Below are positions 33,731-46,134 of a DNA stretch of 64,000 nucleotides, piece by piece. Under the pieces are notes generated by a model. It had not been told where the DNA came from, did not search any database, and worked only from the letters and a program-made list of their open reading frames with translations. The translations under genes and the position numbers were made by a program. The stretch lies in the NCBI GenBank assembly GCA_958298945.1, contig OY282609.1:66250220-66314219 (forward strand). The letters run 5' to 3'. Positions within the stretch are counted from its first letter, which is position 1, and each line of letters opens with the position of its first letter. The DNA comes from Atherix ibis (Eukaryota > Arthropoda > Insecta > Diptera > Athericidae).

Positions 33731-36700
33731 TTTTGGCACTGTGTAAAATCGAAATCTGTGAGATTTAGGCATTTCCACTTTAATAGTAAAGCCATAGCGA
33801 AAAAGGACAATTGTGATATTGTACACAAAATTAAATCTAAAAGTTTTCTCATAGATACAGTATTCTCAAATAGAAACGTATGTGATACTTTTCCGTTTAA
33901 TATTTCCCCCTATTTCGCTTTAGAAAACCAAACCGTACTAGACCAAACCGGCGCCATCAAATATTTTATATAAAATTTTTTTGCGGGAGAAGCTATAAAA
34001 GATGCCACTTACGATTTCCCAGGGATACCATAAATGTTGTCAGTTTATTTGTTTTCATTTTTCATCAACCGCAGGACAATAAAAGCTAATGGCTCCATGA
34101 CAGCCACCAAATTTATAAATTTGTCTACGTTTCTACTCTCAATTGCGCTGTCATATTGTCATGGTGTACCATATAACATACTTTAATGTTTTACTTTTTG
34201 AAATTTGCTAACCAAATGGATGCAGTTTCTATCGAAATGGATGCATGTCAGGTAAGTGCTTCCATAGGTGAGAGCCGAATTATTTTTTTATACCGAAACA
34301 TAAACCTTAATGTCTAGTGGAATTTATCTAATATTTTTAAATACCATTTTATTTTTACAGTATTTAAATTTAAATATAAAAATATCTTTACTGTTTGTTC
34401 ATTATTTTATCACGGAACAATGAATTGTTTTATATAAAGTCGTTAATTGTTGGCATAATATTTCATGGTACCTAGTATTATTTAGGGTTCAACAAAAAAC
34501 TAGTGTGAAATAAATTTGAAAAATAAAAAATACAAAACACGAACAATTATATAATATTAATAAAATTGAATGATACAAAACTGGTGGACAAAAAAAAAAG
34601 GATTGTTCCCAATTTGTGGGAAGCTGCGGTTTCAACTATTTCAACGAATAGTTTTCAGCTGTTTTTATTACGTGGTCACAGCATGGCCAGATGTATTCGT
34701 TGGTTTCAACATTTGCATATTTCCTAGGTCTACTAACCAATGTAGAAATTAGCCCTGCCATCGTATTATTTTATTTATGTTTTCATAAAAAATAATTCAT
34801 ATTTTTACTGTAGCCATTATGCGGAAAAATTTCATACTCTCCAATCGTTAATTTAGTGTGCAATCTGTTTAACTTTTTTTTTAAAAAAAAGAAAATTTCA
34901 TTTTATATAAAAATATTTGTACAAAATACTCTGCAAGAAATGAAGGCTTGTCTCAAATAAATTGAAATATTTGGAAAAGAGTGAATTATTCGCTATATTT
35001 TATGGAAAAGTTCGTCGATTTCACCTGAAAACTTAATCAAAAGTTTTTTGTTAAATATTTTTTGTGAAAATTTAGAAATTTTAGTTTTTAATTAGCGGAG
35101 ATTCTAATGCATTGTTTTTGACGAATTTTTTTATTTCGAAGATGTACTAAAACAAATTTTGCTTAAAAAATTTTAATAAATAAAATTTTGTTGGGAAACA
35201 CCTTTCTTATTATTTGTCCGGAATTGTTTACCGTAAAAAATTAATTACTATGTAATAATAGGCCTCATGTATTTGAAATAATTTTGACCTTTAGCGGAAG
35301 TTGCCATGTTTGACCTTAAACTTTTCCTCAATAACAGAATTGAGTTGTCAAAAATGTCCCATAATCCATATTTGGTTAATTTTTAATTATATTGGAAATG
35401 AAAATTACAGGCGGTAATAAACTTTTCGAACGTTCAATTAAAATATAAATTTTATAAATATGATTGCATTTACAAATGTCAGACAACGATTAAAAAATGA
35501 CTAACTAATATCGAATTGAAAAAAAAGACAATAGTAATTTTATTTTTTCGGTATTCTAATTTTCAGTTTATTCTTATATAAAGACGACGTGACTGGATTA
35601 TCGAAATATATTATTTAAAATCTCCAAATGTACATTCATAATTGTGTCACATGACATTTATAGATATTAAAAATTTCATTTAAATAAAATTCAATATTTT
35701 CAAAGTTGAAGAGGAAGTTTTTCTTCAGGTGAAAGGAGGAGAAAGATTGCCCTTTGGAATTATAGATGAATTTAACTAATATATGTATACAATCATATAT
35801 TCGTTTGTAAATAGAAAGTCTTTCAAAAAGACTTTTATAATTATAATATTTATAAGTCAAAAGTCAAAGTCCAGTAATAATAACCAAACAATTTGGAATA
35901 AATAGAAAAATCAAAATTTCATTCGTGTCCTTTTTATTTATGCAATGGTGACATTTATTAATCGACAGGCATTATTTGTTACAAAACAAGTCCATTTGGA
36001 TTTAATGAATTCGAACCAATCAAACAGAAAATACAATGAAATTGGAAAAATGGAGCCACTTCGATTGTGGCTTTGTGGGACTGGTGGTTGGTCGATTTGT
36101 CATCGTCAATCGATAAGAAGACAAATTCATTAACAAATTAGCACAGAAAAATGCCATATCATTAGGACGTATTCAAGAAACGACTGACGGTCATCAGATT
36201 GAATTATTTCAGATTCCTTACATTTCATTACGGTTATTACCTGCATTCTATTCGACTATTTTCCAATTTCCCACTCTATTGAGATGATATTATGGTCATT
36301 TGCCGATTGGACTGACTAATCAAAGCTTACGGAAGTTTTCGCAAAGGGATTCCCAATCTCCTCGGCGTCCAATGGATCATTATAGCTATCCTTTCGTCCA
36401 TACCATCATTAACAGAATATTCTCCACTCTGACGTAAATCCGAATACGAGCTTAAATAAGCTCAAATACAACCGAGAATGTGGTATGTGAATCCAAATGG
36501 GACACGAAGAATTTTTTTATGGCCCAACCAGATATGGTTTTATACGCATAAATTGTGCGCTTTATGATATTTTCATATTAGTACGAGTTATGTGTATCTA
36601 TTCTTGGACATCCTTTTTCCTTGTATCGAGAAAATCAATGATTTTTTCATATAAAAGATGACCAAATACAAATTCCCATTCAAACCAAACCTTCTTCCCA

Positions 36701-37906
36701 CCCCTCTCTGTATGTTTCCAACAATGTCGATGTCAATGTCATTTAATAAAACAGCACGTTTACCTATTGATTTCTTATCGATGACACTTTATCATCAGCT
36801 TTTATTTCAACACTCTTTCTTCGCCTTCTGGCTTTCATCGAGAACCGAACGAATCCGGACTACTACGAATATCGTAAGCCATTCAATAAAATAAAAAAAA
36901 AATGTTCCTGCTTATGATTGAATCATTAATTTATAATAATGATCAATTTTTAGTGTATTTTTGCCTTGATCTCCATTTTTTATATGCCGTCAAGCTGAGT
37001 TTTTATTATTAAACGATATAATACAAAATGGAATAGTAAAAGAGCAACAACGACATAAAAAAAAAACACAAAATCTTGTATAGAACCGATCACATTTTAA
37101 TGTTATTCACTATAAACGGGATGAAGTCATATTAATATTGAATGTTATATAATTTAGTCGAATATTCGATGATAGGATTATCTTCTTACGATGCCATATA
37201 AAGCCTCATTTTCTACTAAACTCCATTTATTATGAAATTTTTTACTTCCTATTCGCAATGTTAAATATATTTTTACTGCGAAAATTTCACTAAGTTGGGT
37301 GTATTCTATATAAATACACCAATTAATAAAAATTTCACCTGAAAACTTTTACGCAATTATTTTTAATGAATAAGAAGTTTAGGCCACCCGTCTGTAAAGT
37401 AGTGAAATTATTTTCTGGTGAATCTGCGAGAGTGGAATTTGGTTGTTCGTACATTCAGTTGACATTCCATTTTTCGAATATTCTATGTTCATACTGTGTG
37501 TTCCACTCCTAAAATGCTCTGCAAAAACCACAAATTATAAAGAAACATATTATCAACCTTACCAATCACATTCAAATACAACTGAAATTTAAAACAAGTG
37601 ACAATGCCGCCGGAAGTCCAACTGTCAATAGAAAAATTCCAATAATGCAAAATTTCCATCTTTCTCGTTCTGATTTGGTATATCATTCGTATGAAAACTG
37701 AGTTAGAACGAGAGGGAGTACTGGTGAACCGTTCACACAATCGCATTGTGCACTTTCCAGAGAAAAGAGCGTACTATTTTGTACAGGTGTGTATTTTCTT
37801 TGATTTCATTCAACCTAATGTGAATTCACAATTTGAGCGAGCATCTTATTCCCCATCCAAATTTTCTGGAGTAAAAGTGATTCCATCTATACTCTATGAG
37901 AGTATA
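33731..37906. other. Mostly AT-rich region, no gene recognised
   Basis: About 4.2 kb with a few less A/T-rich patches (33900-34260, 36000-36450, 36650-36870). Short frames at 33728-33973, 34570-34752, 35945-36133 and 36658-36894 have no recognised motif or intron-exon signals and are likely chance. A host exon in the less A/T-rich patches cannot be excluded. Confidence 0.45.
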
Positions 37907-39105
37907 CGAGGGTCATTCAACAACAAAAGAAAAACGAAAATTTTGGAAAGGTGGCAATTTGTTTTTCCACATAATCTCCTTCAAGCTCGATACACTTGGC
38001 CCAGCAATGCTCTAACTTTTTTAACCCGTCCAAAAAATACATTTTCTCGAGGGAAGCAAAATAGGCCTCCGTGGCGACGATGACCTCCTCATTCGACCCA
38101 AATCTATTCCCGGCGAGTGATTTTTTCAGGTTTGGAAACAAAAAGTAGTCACTTTTTCAATCTGGAGAGTACGGCTGATTGCCGTATCGCAATTCGACCA
38201 ATTTGGCCATGGCGACGGCGGAGGTGTGAGCCGGCGCGTTGTCGTGGTGGAACAGCACTTTTTTCTTCGCAAAGCGGGGCCGCTTTTTCTTCAATTCGAC
38301 GTCAAATCGGCCCAATAAGTCAGCATAGTAGCGCCCCGTGATTGTTTTACCCTTTTAGAGGTAATCGATGTGGATCACACCTTGTGAATCCCAGAAAACG
38401 GTGGCCATAACCTTTCCGGCCGATCGAACAGTCTTCGCCTTCTTCGGAGCACGTTCGCCGGGTGAAGTCCACTGTTTCGACTGTTCCTTGGTCTCTGGTG
38501 TGTACCAGCGAATCCATGTTTCGTCGACGGTCACGAAACGACGCAAGAACTCCGCTGGATTGCGCTGAAACAGCGCCAAACACGTCGCCGATGTGGTCTC
38601 ACGGTTGCGCTTGTTTTCCGGTGTGAGCAAACGCGGTACTCATCGCGTCGACAGCTTTCTCATGCCCAGTTCTTCGACGGTCTGCCAACACGAGATCGTG
38701 GACTTTTTTAATGTTTTCCTCCGTAGCAGCCGTTTTCGGGGCACCTGGGTGTGGCTCATCAAAAACCGACGTGCGGCCACGAACAAACTCGTTGAACCAA
38801 TTCTTGACGGTCGCCATCGAAGGAGAAGAGTCACCATACACAGCATCCAAGCGATCTTTGATTTTGCATCCAAGCGATCTTCCAAAAACAAGAATCTAAT
38901 CACCGAACAATATTGTTCTTTTTCCATTTTTGTGCAACCGACCGACACGCTCTCTTTCAAAAGCTCTCAAAACAAAATTAATGAAGGGAATTGACTGAAA
39001 CTTTGACAGTAGGCTACTAAAAGAATGTACTGCACGATGGTAAATTTCTCTTGTGACATGAGTTCCATCGGGCGGTGAGGCTAAGTACTTGTTCAATGAC
39101 CCTCA
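37907..39105 (-). mobile_element. Mariner family 2, copy B, with damaged 3' tip
   Basis: The left tip (37907) reads CGAGGGTCATTCAACAA and then jumps to CAAAAGAAAAACG. About 12 bp (GTACTTAGCCTA) present in copy A are missing from this inverted repeat. The right tip, on the minus strand, reads TGAGGGTCATTGAACAAG, ending at 39105. TA flanks both sides. Length is 1199 bp. A transposase would have a poor left end to bind, so this copy is probably immobile. Confidence 0.93.
37917..38927 (-). pseudogene. Mariner family 2 transposase, copy B, heavily damaged
   Basis: MEKEQYCSVIRFLFLE starts at 38927. The next segment is a local rearrangement (an extra GATCGCTTGGATGC repeat) that shifts the frame. 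A deletion of roughly 80 bp joins DLVLADRRR to EELGMRKLS, removing the second helix-turn-helix. The catalytic part then reads WTSPGERAPKKAKTVRSAGK, VTVDETWIRWYTPET (Asp 1), MATVFWDSQGVIHIDYL followed by a stop, and HHDNAPAHTS (Asp 2). Around the third Asp the codons for LAPC are replaced by a short A-rich stretch with a frameshift. The stop after DYVEK is lost (TAA to CAA). It is non-functional. Confidence 0.9.
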
Positions 39106-39796
39106 TACGGAAATTAGATGCAAAAATGAGAAGTTCTGATTTTGTTGCTCAACTAATGTTGAAATGGTGCTGGTTCAATACTTTTATTGCAAGTATTCTT
39201 AGCAACATTTGTTAAAATTTGACTTTCGCAGTGTTTGTTTGTTTGTTGTAAGGCTTCTTCTGAAACGATAGCCAGAGGCCATTATGTAGATCCACGACCA
39301 TGGGGCCATTTGGCGTCTGCATGTTATATGTGGGTTAACATTGTCAGTTTTCCTAATGAAATTGGTCGATAGTTAGTTGGAGAGAGCAATCAGAAGTGGT
39401 TAAATTTTATGGAGCATATTTGTTTCCTTTAGAAAATTAAAGAAAGGACTTGGGAAGGAGTGTTTTGATCTAGAAGCTCCACAATAGAAGGAGTCCTATT
39501 CAAAAAGTAATTCTGCATTTATTTAAAATATGGGGAATGGTGAGTTGAAAATCATCGGTAAGTGCTGTGTGTAAACTCCGAATTCTGAATAGTTTTTTAT
39601 CAAGACTTTTAGAATGGTTATTGAGTAGGCCTTTCGCAGTATTTATCCGAACAAAAATTCCAAATTTTTTTGTTCAAAAACATTTTGAAGCAATTATTGG
39701 CCTAGAATTAATTAATTGTATGAATAGTTTTTGTTGAGTACATTTTCAGTAAAATTACAAAAAAACGATTTTTTTAAAATAATTTTTCGGAAAGTA
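39106..39796. other. Spacer without a recognised gene
   Basis: A somewhat less A/T-rich stretch near 39245-39350 contains no motif I can name. The remainder is A/T-rich. Confidence 0.45.
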
Positions 39797-40924
39797 CAGG
39801 GTGCTTTTTATGTTTCAGGTCGATTTTTTTTGGCCGCCATTATAGTTTAGATGACATTTGTCCGCTGTCATTTGCCAGTCGTAAGGAATTTTCGATAATA
39901 ATTTATTACGGAGTATCTAATGCCACAACAACGTGTTGAAATTATTAAAACATTTTATTTAAATAATTGTTCACTTGTGAATAAGCGGAGAAAATTACGT
40001 GACTTTCTTGGTGTTTATCATACGTGTATGCTGAGCAATTAACCATTCAGCGTATAATGAATAATTTTTAAAATATTATACATTGGGAGATAAAGCGAAG
40101 AGTGGACGACAATTAAACCAACGTATACCTGAAAATATTGATGCAGTGAGGCTGAGTGCTGCTGAATGTCCGGGTGCCTCTCATCGATGCCGTGCAAAAG
40201 AATTGGGAGTATCTCCATCATACTTTTTTACCCTTATAAAACTCAATTGACAGAATCGCTGCAGACAAATGACCATGAACGGCGGCGAGACTTCTTCGGC
40301 AAAAAATCATTATGAGCGACGAAGCACACTTCGAATTGACTGGCTCTGTTACTAGTAATAACCAGAATAGCCACTATTGGAATATAAATAGCGGCGGCAT
40401 CATTGAGCTATATTTTTTTGAGAATACTGGGGGCAATGTTGTAACAGTTAATGGTGACCGCTATCGTAACATGTTGGAAAACTTTCTCTACCCGAATTGG
40501 ATCAATTAGGCCTACAAAACATGTCGTATCAATAGGACGGTGCCATATCATACACAGCTCGTGCTACGATTCAAATTTTGAGAGATAATTTTCCCGGCCG
40601 AATAATCCCAAAAAGTGGTGATATCGACTGGCTTCCACTTTGAGGATACTTGAAGGAAAAGGTGTACACTAACAAACCAACCACAACGTCGATGCTTAAG
40701 GACAACATTCGAAAAAATATTGCTGCAATAACACCAGAATTCTGACAAAATTTTAATAAAAATTGGTTTAAAAGAGCTCGCCTTTGTGCCGCGGCCAGAG
40801 GCAGGCTGCATTTGACCAACATCATATACCATACATAATTCTAAGGAACGTATAATAAAGCAATAAAACTGTCCTGTACTTGTATTTAATTCTAAGGACC
40901 GTATAATAAAGCAAAACTGTCCTG
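39797..40924 (+). mobile_element. Old DD41D-related element
   Basis: The probable tips are CAGGGTGCTTTTTATG at 39797 and, on the minus strand, CAGGACAGTTTTGC ending at 40924, each next to TA. The match is short, so the ends are tentative. The body encodes a broken transposase related to, but distinct from, the DD41D family at 42 kb. The 3' end is duplicated in tandem (see 40837-40935). Confidence 0.7.
39920..40835 (+). pseudogene. DD41D-related transposase, broken, third catalytic residue deleted
   Basis: The ATG at 39920 gives MPQQRVEIIKTFYLNNCSLV, a helix-turn-helix start. After several frameshifts come IMSDEAHFELTGSVTSNNQN (Asp 1 in SDEAHF), GGIIELYFFENTGGNVVTV, GDRYRNMLENFLYPNW, a stop, then DGAISYTARATIQILRDNF (Asp 2) and SGDIDWLPL*GYLKEKVYTN. 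In relatives a PPRSCDLTPLDYFLWGYLK segment holds the third Asp. Here about ten codons of it are gone, together with a stop. A C-terminal RARLCAAARGRLHLTNIIY follows. Dead, and more diverged than the copies at 6, 15, 42 and 62 kb. Confidence 0.85.
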
Positions 40925-40935
40925 TACTTGTATTT
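40837..40935. repeat. Tandem duplication of a transposon end (51 + 48 bp)
   Basis: The segment starting AATTCTAAGG and ending TACTTGTATTT occurs twice back to back (40837-40887 and 40888-40935), differing by a three-base AAT indel and one substitution. Each contains the putative terminal repeat ACTGTCCTGTA, so the element has two candidate right ends. Confidence 0.9.
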
Positions 40936-41752
40936 AATTATAATTTTATAGAAATTTTACAATTAAATAAAAATAATATTGTATTTGGCTATAATTGAAA
41001 TTAAGTTTACAAAAAAAAACAATTTTTTATTGAATAATAATTTCATTGAATTTAATAAAGATTCCCGTTTTCAAATTTTATTTTGCATTTGAACATTTCT
41101 GAACAAATATAATTTTTATCCAGAAAATTACATAATAAATATCATATTAACTCGATTTAATTACACTTTGGTTAAGTAGTAATTGCAATCGAAATGCAAA
41201 TAGTACGAGTATAGTGCAATTTAACACACACACATACACATCAATTCAAAGCCAATTATATTTTACCTTTCTCTTTATTTTTGATTTTTATTTTAATTAT
41301 TTCATTTTTTTACTTAGTCAGTATACCAGATATTTCGGTGTCCTTCCATATTTTTGGTGACTGGGGAGCAGGAAATCGAAATCATTTATTTACAAACAAG
41401 TATTCTTGATGACAGAGTGAATTCGTTTCTCATTTATTTTTGGTATTTTAATTAATGGCGAATCATCATGTCAGCTATCAACATCGGAGCAAGTGTTTTA
41501 AACATGGTAATTTTTGTTGCAGTTCGTTTTATTTAAAATTCTGATTGAACATTGACATAGAGTTGATAAATATTTTGTGGTAAATTGTGATAAGTACCCA
41601 TCAATATTTTCTTTTTTACCAATTCCATAAAGTGAGATATTACAACCTCCATTCAATTTTAAATGCTGAATTTTGTAAATTCACTTCATTCAATTGTATA
41701 TTGACATCCGAATAATAAATGATAATATATCCCAAAATACTAATTTTTATTT
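40936..41752. other. AT-rich spacer, no gene seen
   Basis: A short (AC) run lies near 41227-41241. No frame or longer repeat is visible. Confidence 0.5.
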
Positions 41753-42965
41753 AAACTCTTTCGAATAAGAGTGATATGATTTCTTTTCAAAAACAAAACA
41801 CACTAATTGTTAAGAAAATTAAAATATTTTTTATTTAATGTGGAGTACAATCGATACAATTAAGTTCTGAATAAAACGTCATTCAAATGGTCTTCACGAC
41901 TTCTTTTGAAGGAACGAATTCGATGATCCCAATTTTCGAGCACTTTTTCCACTAAATCAAGTCGTATGTCAAGAATAGCACGTTCAATATTGACTTCTAA
42001 AGCTTGAAGAGAGTCTGGTTTATTGCTCAAGACCCATGACTTCAAATAACCCCACAAGAAATAGTCTAATGGTGTTAAATCACAACTTCTTGGAGGCCAT
42101 TCAATGTCACAATTTCTTGAAAAAATCGAATCTCTAAATTTTTCTCGCAATAATTCGGTTGTTGCACGTGCTGTGTGGTATGTAGCCCCGTATTGTTGGA
42201 ACCAGATGTTGTCAAGATCAACTTCTCGATCTATACCGCTCTCCATTGACAGTAACGGTGTTACCAGCTTTATTTCGAAAGAAGTACGGACCGATGATTC
42301 CACTAGACCAAAAACCACACCAAACTGTCAATTTAGTCTTTCTTCGTACCAGAATCGACAGTTTTGTTTATTTACCGCACCACTCAGCTGAAAGTGAGCC
42401 TCATCGGAGAAGATGATTTTCTCAAAAAAATTGTTTTCATTTTCAAGTTGTTCCAAGACAAAATCAACAAAGTCAAGACGTTTACGGTGGTCCAATGGCT
42501 TCAGTTCTTGAGTGATAACAATTTTATACGGATACAAGCCCAAATCCTTTCTCAAAATCCACCAGGTTGTGGTTTAAGACAGTCCCAATTCTGGAATACG
42601 TCTTGGAATCGATAAATTGCGGTCTTCAGCAACACTTGCCTGGACGGCAGCAATATTTTCATTACTTCGAGCGGTTCTTTATCTTATTGGCACTTGAACA
42701 TTACGCATATGTAAAGAAAATGACCACTCGAAATTTTTAACAATTCGACGAATAACGAGCACAGTTGGACGATTATTGGCATAAGCGCACGAAAAGTTGC
42801 AATTGCTGAACGATTATTTTGATAATAAAATTGAATAATTTATAAACGTTAGTTCTTGCGTGTATCTCTTCATGATAAAATTGCAAACATTACTAAATAA
42901 AATGAAAAAAAAATACATCATTACTTACTACTTAGAAATCATATCACTCTTATTGGAAAACCTTA
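41753..42965 (-). mobile_element. DD41D element copy C, longest copy in the window
   Basis: The left tip carries TCGAATAAGAGTGATATGAT (from 41761) with eroded outer bases. The right tip is the complement of TAAGGTTTTCCAATAAGAG, ending near 42965. At about 1.21 kb it is close to full length and keeps the segment of roughly 385 bp (about 42401-42786) that copies A, B and D all lack, so it serves as the reference for that deletion. Confidence 0.9.
41860..42890 (-). pseudogene. DD41D transposase, copy C, frameshifted
   Basis: Minus-strand reading gives a degraded helix-turn-helix region, NIAAVQASVAEDRNLSIPRR, LRKDLGLYPYKIVITQELKP, LDHRKRLDFVDFVLEQLENE, FSDEAHFQLSGAVNKQNCRF (Asp 1) and a damaged GGIIGPYFF region. 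Small deletions remove the HGHP..SP and NFLWPKLEEV segments. WFQQYGATYHTARATTELL follows, with the second Asp changed to Tyr, then PPRSCDLTPLDYFLWGYLK (Asp 3, 41 residues after position 2) and LNDVLFRT. Inactive because of the D-to-Y change and frameshifts, though the overall plan is complete. Confidence 0.9.
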
Positions 42966-45900
42966 TATAAAAATAATTGTTTATTTTCAAGTTTTTTTTT
43001 TTTTAAATTTTTCCTTTAATGCAAATAAATAAACTAGAAAATTTGGATTAAATATTTCCGTTTTGCGCAAATAAATCAATCGAAATCAAATTAATACATA
43101 AACAAGAAATATTTATTTTTATCCCTTACCAAATCTAATCTTCTATGACAGGACATCCATAAATAAATAAGGACATCAATAATAAATTTCCAATTTCCCA
43201 TAAAATTGTTATCTTGCGATAAAGAATGATGTATTTTGATAAAGTTCATGCATATTCATTGAACGAAATGATGAATTAAATTAATCGATTTGTTCGCACA
43301 ATACGATTTTGTTATTTTTTTTTTTTTTTGGTAGCCCATGGAAGAGGTGGTCGTGTATGGAGAAAAAGCAAAACTAAATACGATTACAATTCGATTATGA
43401 TATTACATGTAGAAGAGAGATCATCATCACATATTACAATAGCCAATGTTGAGGGTGTGCAGTGGAGAAGCACACCATATAGACGACTATGGATAATAAA
43501 AATTTAGACAGAGTGATAATTAGAATGTATGAAGAGAGGGATGTAAAGGGTGAGAAAATATAATTGATAGCTAATCAATCGAACAAAAGTTATGCAACAT
43601 CAAATCGATTTTAATGAATAATTTACTCAGTATTACCATCGATTCAATTACACAGGTCATCGCCGGATAAATGGCATGCATAATTCACATGTTGTCAACA
43701 ACAGTTTATTTAATTAAATCAATTTATTCGCGATATACACCGGATATACGTGTCTGGTGAGGTTTTGGGAAATGATTATTTTCAGCAAAAATCATTAACT
43801 ACGCTAGACTGATTGGAGCTGGGTTAGACCTAGGTTTGGTTCGGACCACTCATACTCGGTAGACCTCAGCGGTGGCGGTGACGATATCGATAACGATGAT
43901 GATCAGCTCTGCTCCTACGCAGTGTGTATCTCTGCTCACACAATGCAAACAACATCGATGAGCGCAAAGCACAAGCACACATCAGTCAAAGGTAATAATT
44001 TTGTTAATGAACAAATATATTCGTCAAAATTTAACTGCAGGCGAAAATATATTGATTCGATTATGGATATCGTAATTTCTATCCAACTGTCCAAATTAAA
44101 TGTGCAGACCCGTACACAGTATTGACAGTATCGTCCGTACCCAGTTAGGTATTGGGGCCAGCCAAGTTCACATTGCAATAAGATCCAAAATGTTAACCTC
44201 AACTATGAGTAGCATCAGGCACGTAACAAAATTCTGTCTTTGACATAGAGTACCAACTATATACAGGTACAGGTAGGGTTACAATTGCAAATGCCGGGTT
44301 CATTTTTAGTGTGTTCCGGAAATGAATAGCCGACCACCAGATGAAGAGTAGACGAAGCCATTGCATTCAAAAGAACTCACCAGTCATTTTAATGGAATTA
44401 CAGCTAGTTTTCCGGAAAAACTGCATTTCGTTTTTATAGTAAAAAAAATTCTGTTAAGCTTATTACGATATTATGAATAATTATTGATGTGTGGTTGAAA
44501 AACTGAACTTATTTGAAAAAGAATGAATTAAGGATGGTGAAAAATTTTATTTAGGCCTTCCGGCCAGAAATATCAAAGATAATTTTATTTTCACAAATAT
44601 TTATGAATGAAAATATGGAGTAATCGTAAAAAAAAGATTAGAAATAATTTAAATAAAATTTTTTGAATAAATTTGTAAATTATTGTACTTAGAAAATGGT
44701 TTTTTAAAATTTTTTTAAAATATCTTTAGCAGACATTTTAAGGGATACTTTTTGAGTTGTAATTTATTAAAGAATATTTTTTGAAAGAAAATAGGAAATT
44801 TTTTTTAGTGAATTTTTAAGCTAATATTCTGAAATTGTTATTTTTTTATTATCTATTTGGAATTTTGCTTAAAAAAATTACTTTATAGCTAATTCGCGTA
44901 TATGGGGTAAGTTTTTTTATGGTCTCTGATTTAAAATGTTGAAATTTTTTTAATAACATCAGATATTAGAGAGTTTCATAGCTGCCATAGATTATTCTTA
45001 AGGTTTTGTCCTTAACTATTTGTGAAACTCATTTTGAACAAATTTTTGGTGCTAATTCTAGTAAAAACTTTCTTAAAATTATAATCCAGTTAAATATTTT
45101 TGTCTTTATTCATTTAAATGATAAATTATGTTAATCAACTACATGAAAATTAGATCAATAAAATTTGATATAAAACTTTATTTATTATCAATTAATATTC
45201 CAAAGTGTTAGACTCCGAATTGGGCAACTTTGAAAATATATATTGCAATTTTATAAATTTTTGAAGGAATTGTAATCGTTTAATTCGATGATTATAAAAT
45301 GCCATATATCAACTGGATTTACAATTACTATAACTCACAATATAATAACTCAGAGATATGGAAAGCCAATGGAAGTAAATTAGTCAATTTGTCATTTTCA
45401 TTCAAAATAAATTATCTTTTATCTACTCTCATTTCCTTCAAAATGATAATATTCAATTATGAAACGATTGAATATGTTTAGATCAAAATAAACATAAAAT
45501 TTATTAGAGGTACTGGTATTCTGATACTATATAGAATTCTAATGAATTTAATGCTTTTTATTATAAATGAAAATTTGGATGATTAAGGATATTAAATTAG
45601 ATATTGCTTAGAGCCTTCAAATTGCAATCAGAAAGCTGAAAAATTTTGTTAACTACTATTTTAAAGGATATTTTTAAGGAAAACAGAAAAACAACTGAAT
45701 CCTTTTTTCCTTCAGTTAATATTAAATAAACTTTAACATGCATTAAATTTGATATTTAAAATAAGTAATAAGCTTGAAAGTTTTTAAATAAAAACTTCAT
45801 TTGGGTATCTTGCCATCTATTTTTAAACTAAACGCTATCAGTTTTAAACTGCAATTTAACTGCCATGTAATATGATTATTACATTCGGAAAGTGGATCGA

Positions 45901-46134
45901 TTTGAATACAAGTCAAAATATGATTGGTAAATTCAGCTTAATTTGCAGATTCATAAATTCTATACATTCGGATGTGATTTTGAAAATGTCACTTAAAATG
46001 TTGTGGCTATAAACTAAATTCGAAATTTACTAGTATTGCACAATAGCAACTAGGACTGCATAAACTATTAAATTGACAATTGATCAAATTATTACAACGG
46101 ATATTCGTTTCAATTTTAATATAAGCGCCTTCGT
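42966..46134. other. AT-rich region with one less AT-rich patch
   Basis: No coding gene is recognised. A patch at 43780-43991 is listed separately. Short frames such as 45299-45481 lack any motif. The 13-bp satellite begins at about 46135. Confidence 0.45.
43780..43991 (+). other. Possible non-coding exon (weak)
   Basis: The segment is distinctly richer in G and C than its flanks, with GACCTCAGCGGTGGCGGTGA and CAGCTCTGCTCCTACGCAG. It ends with CATCAGTCAAAG followed by GTAATA, a plausible splice donor at 43992. Such stretches in insects are often 5' untranslated exons. There is no partner exon or coding frame to support it. Confidence 0.15.

Noticed and set aside
37691..38083. Plus-strand frame of 130 codons
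   Set aside because: Its second half is antisense to mariner family 2 copy B and its first half has no motif; it crosses the transposon boundary by chance.
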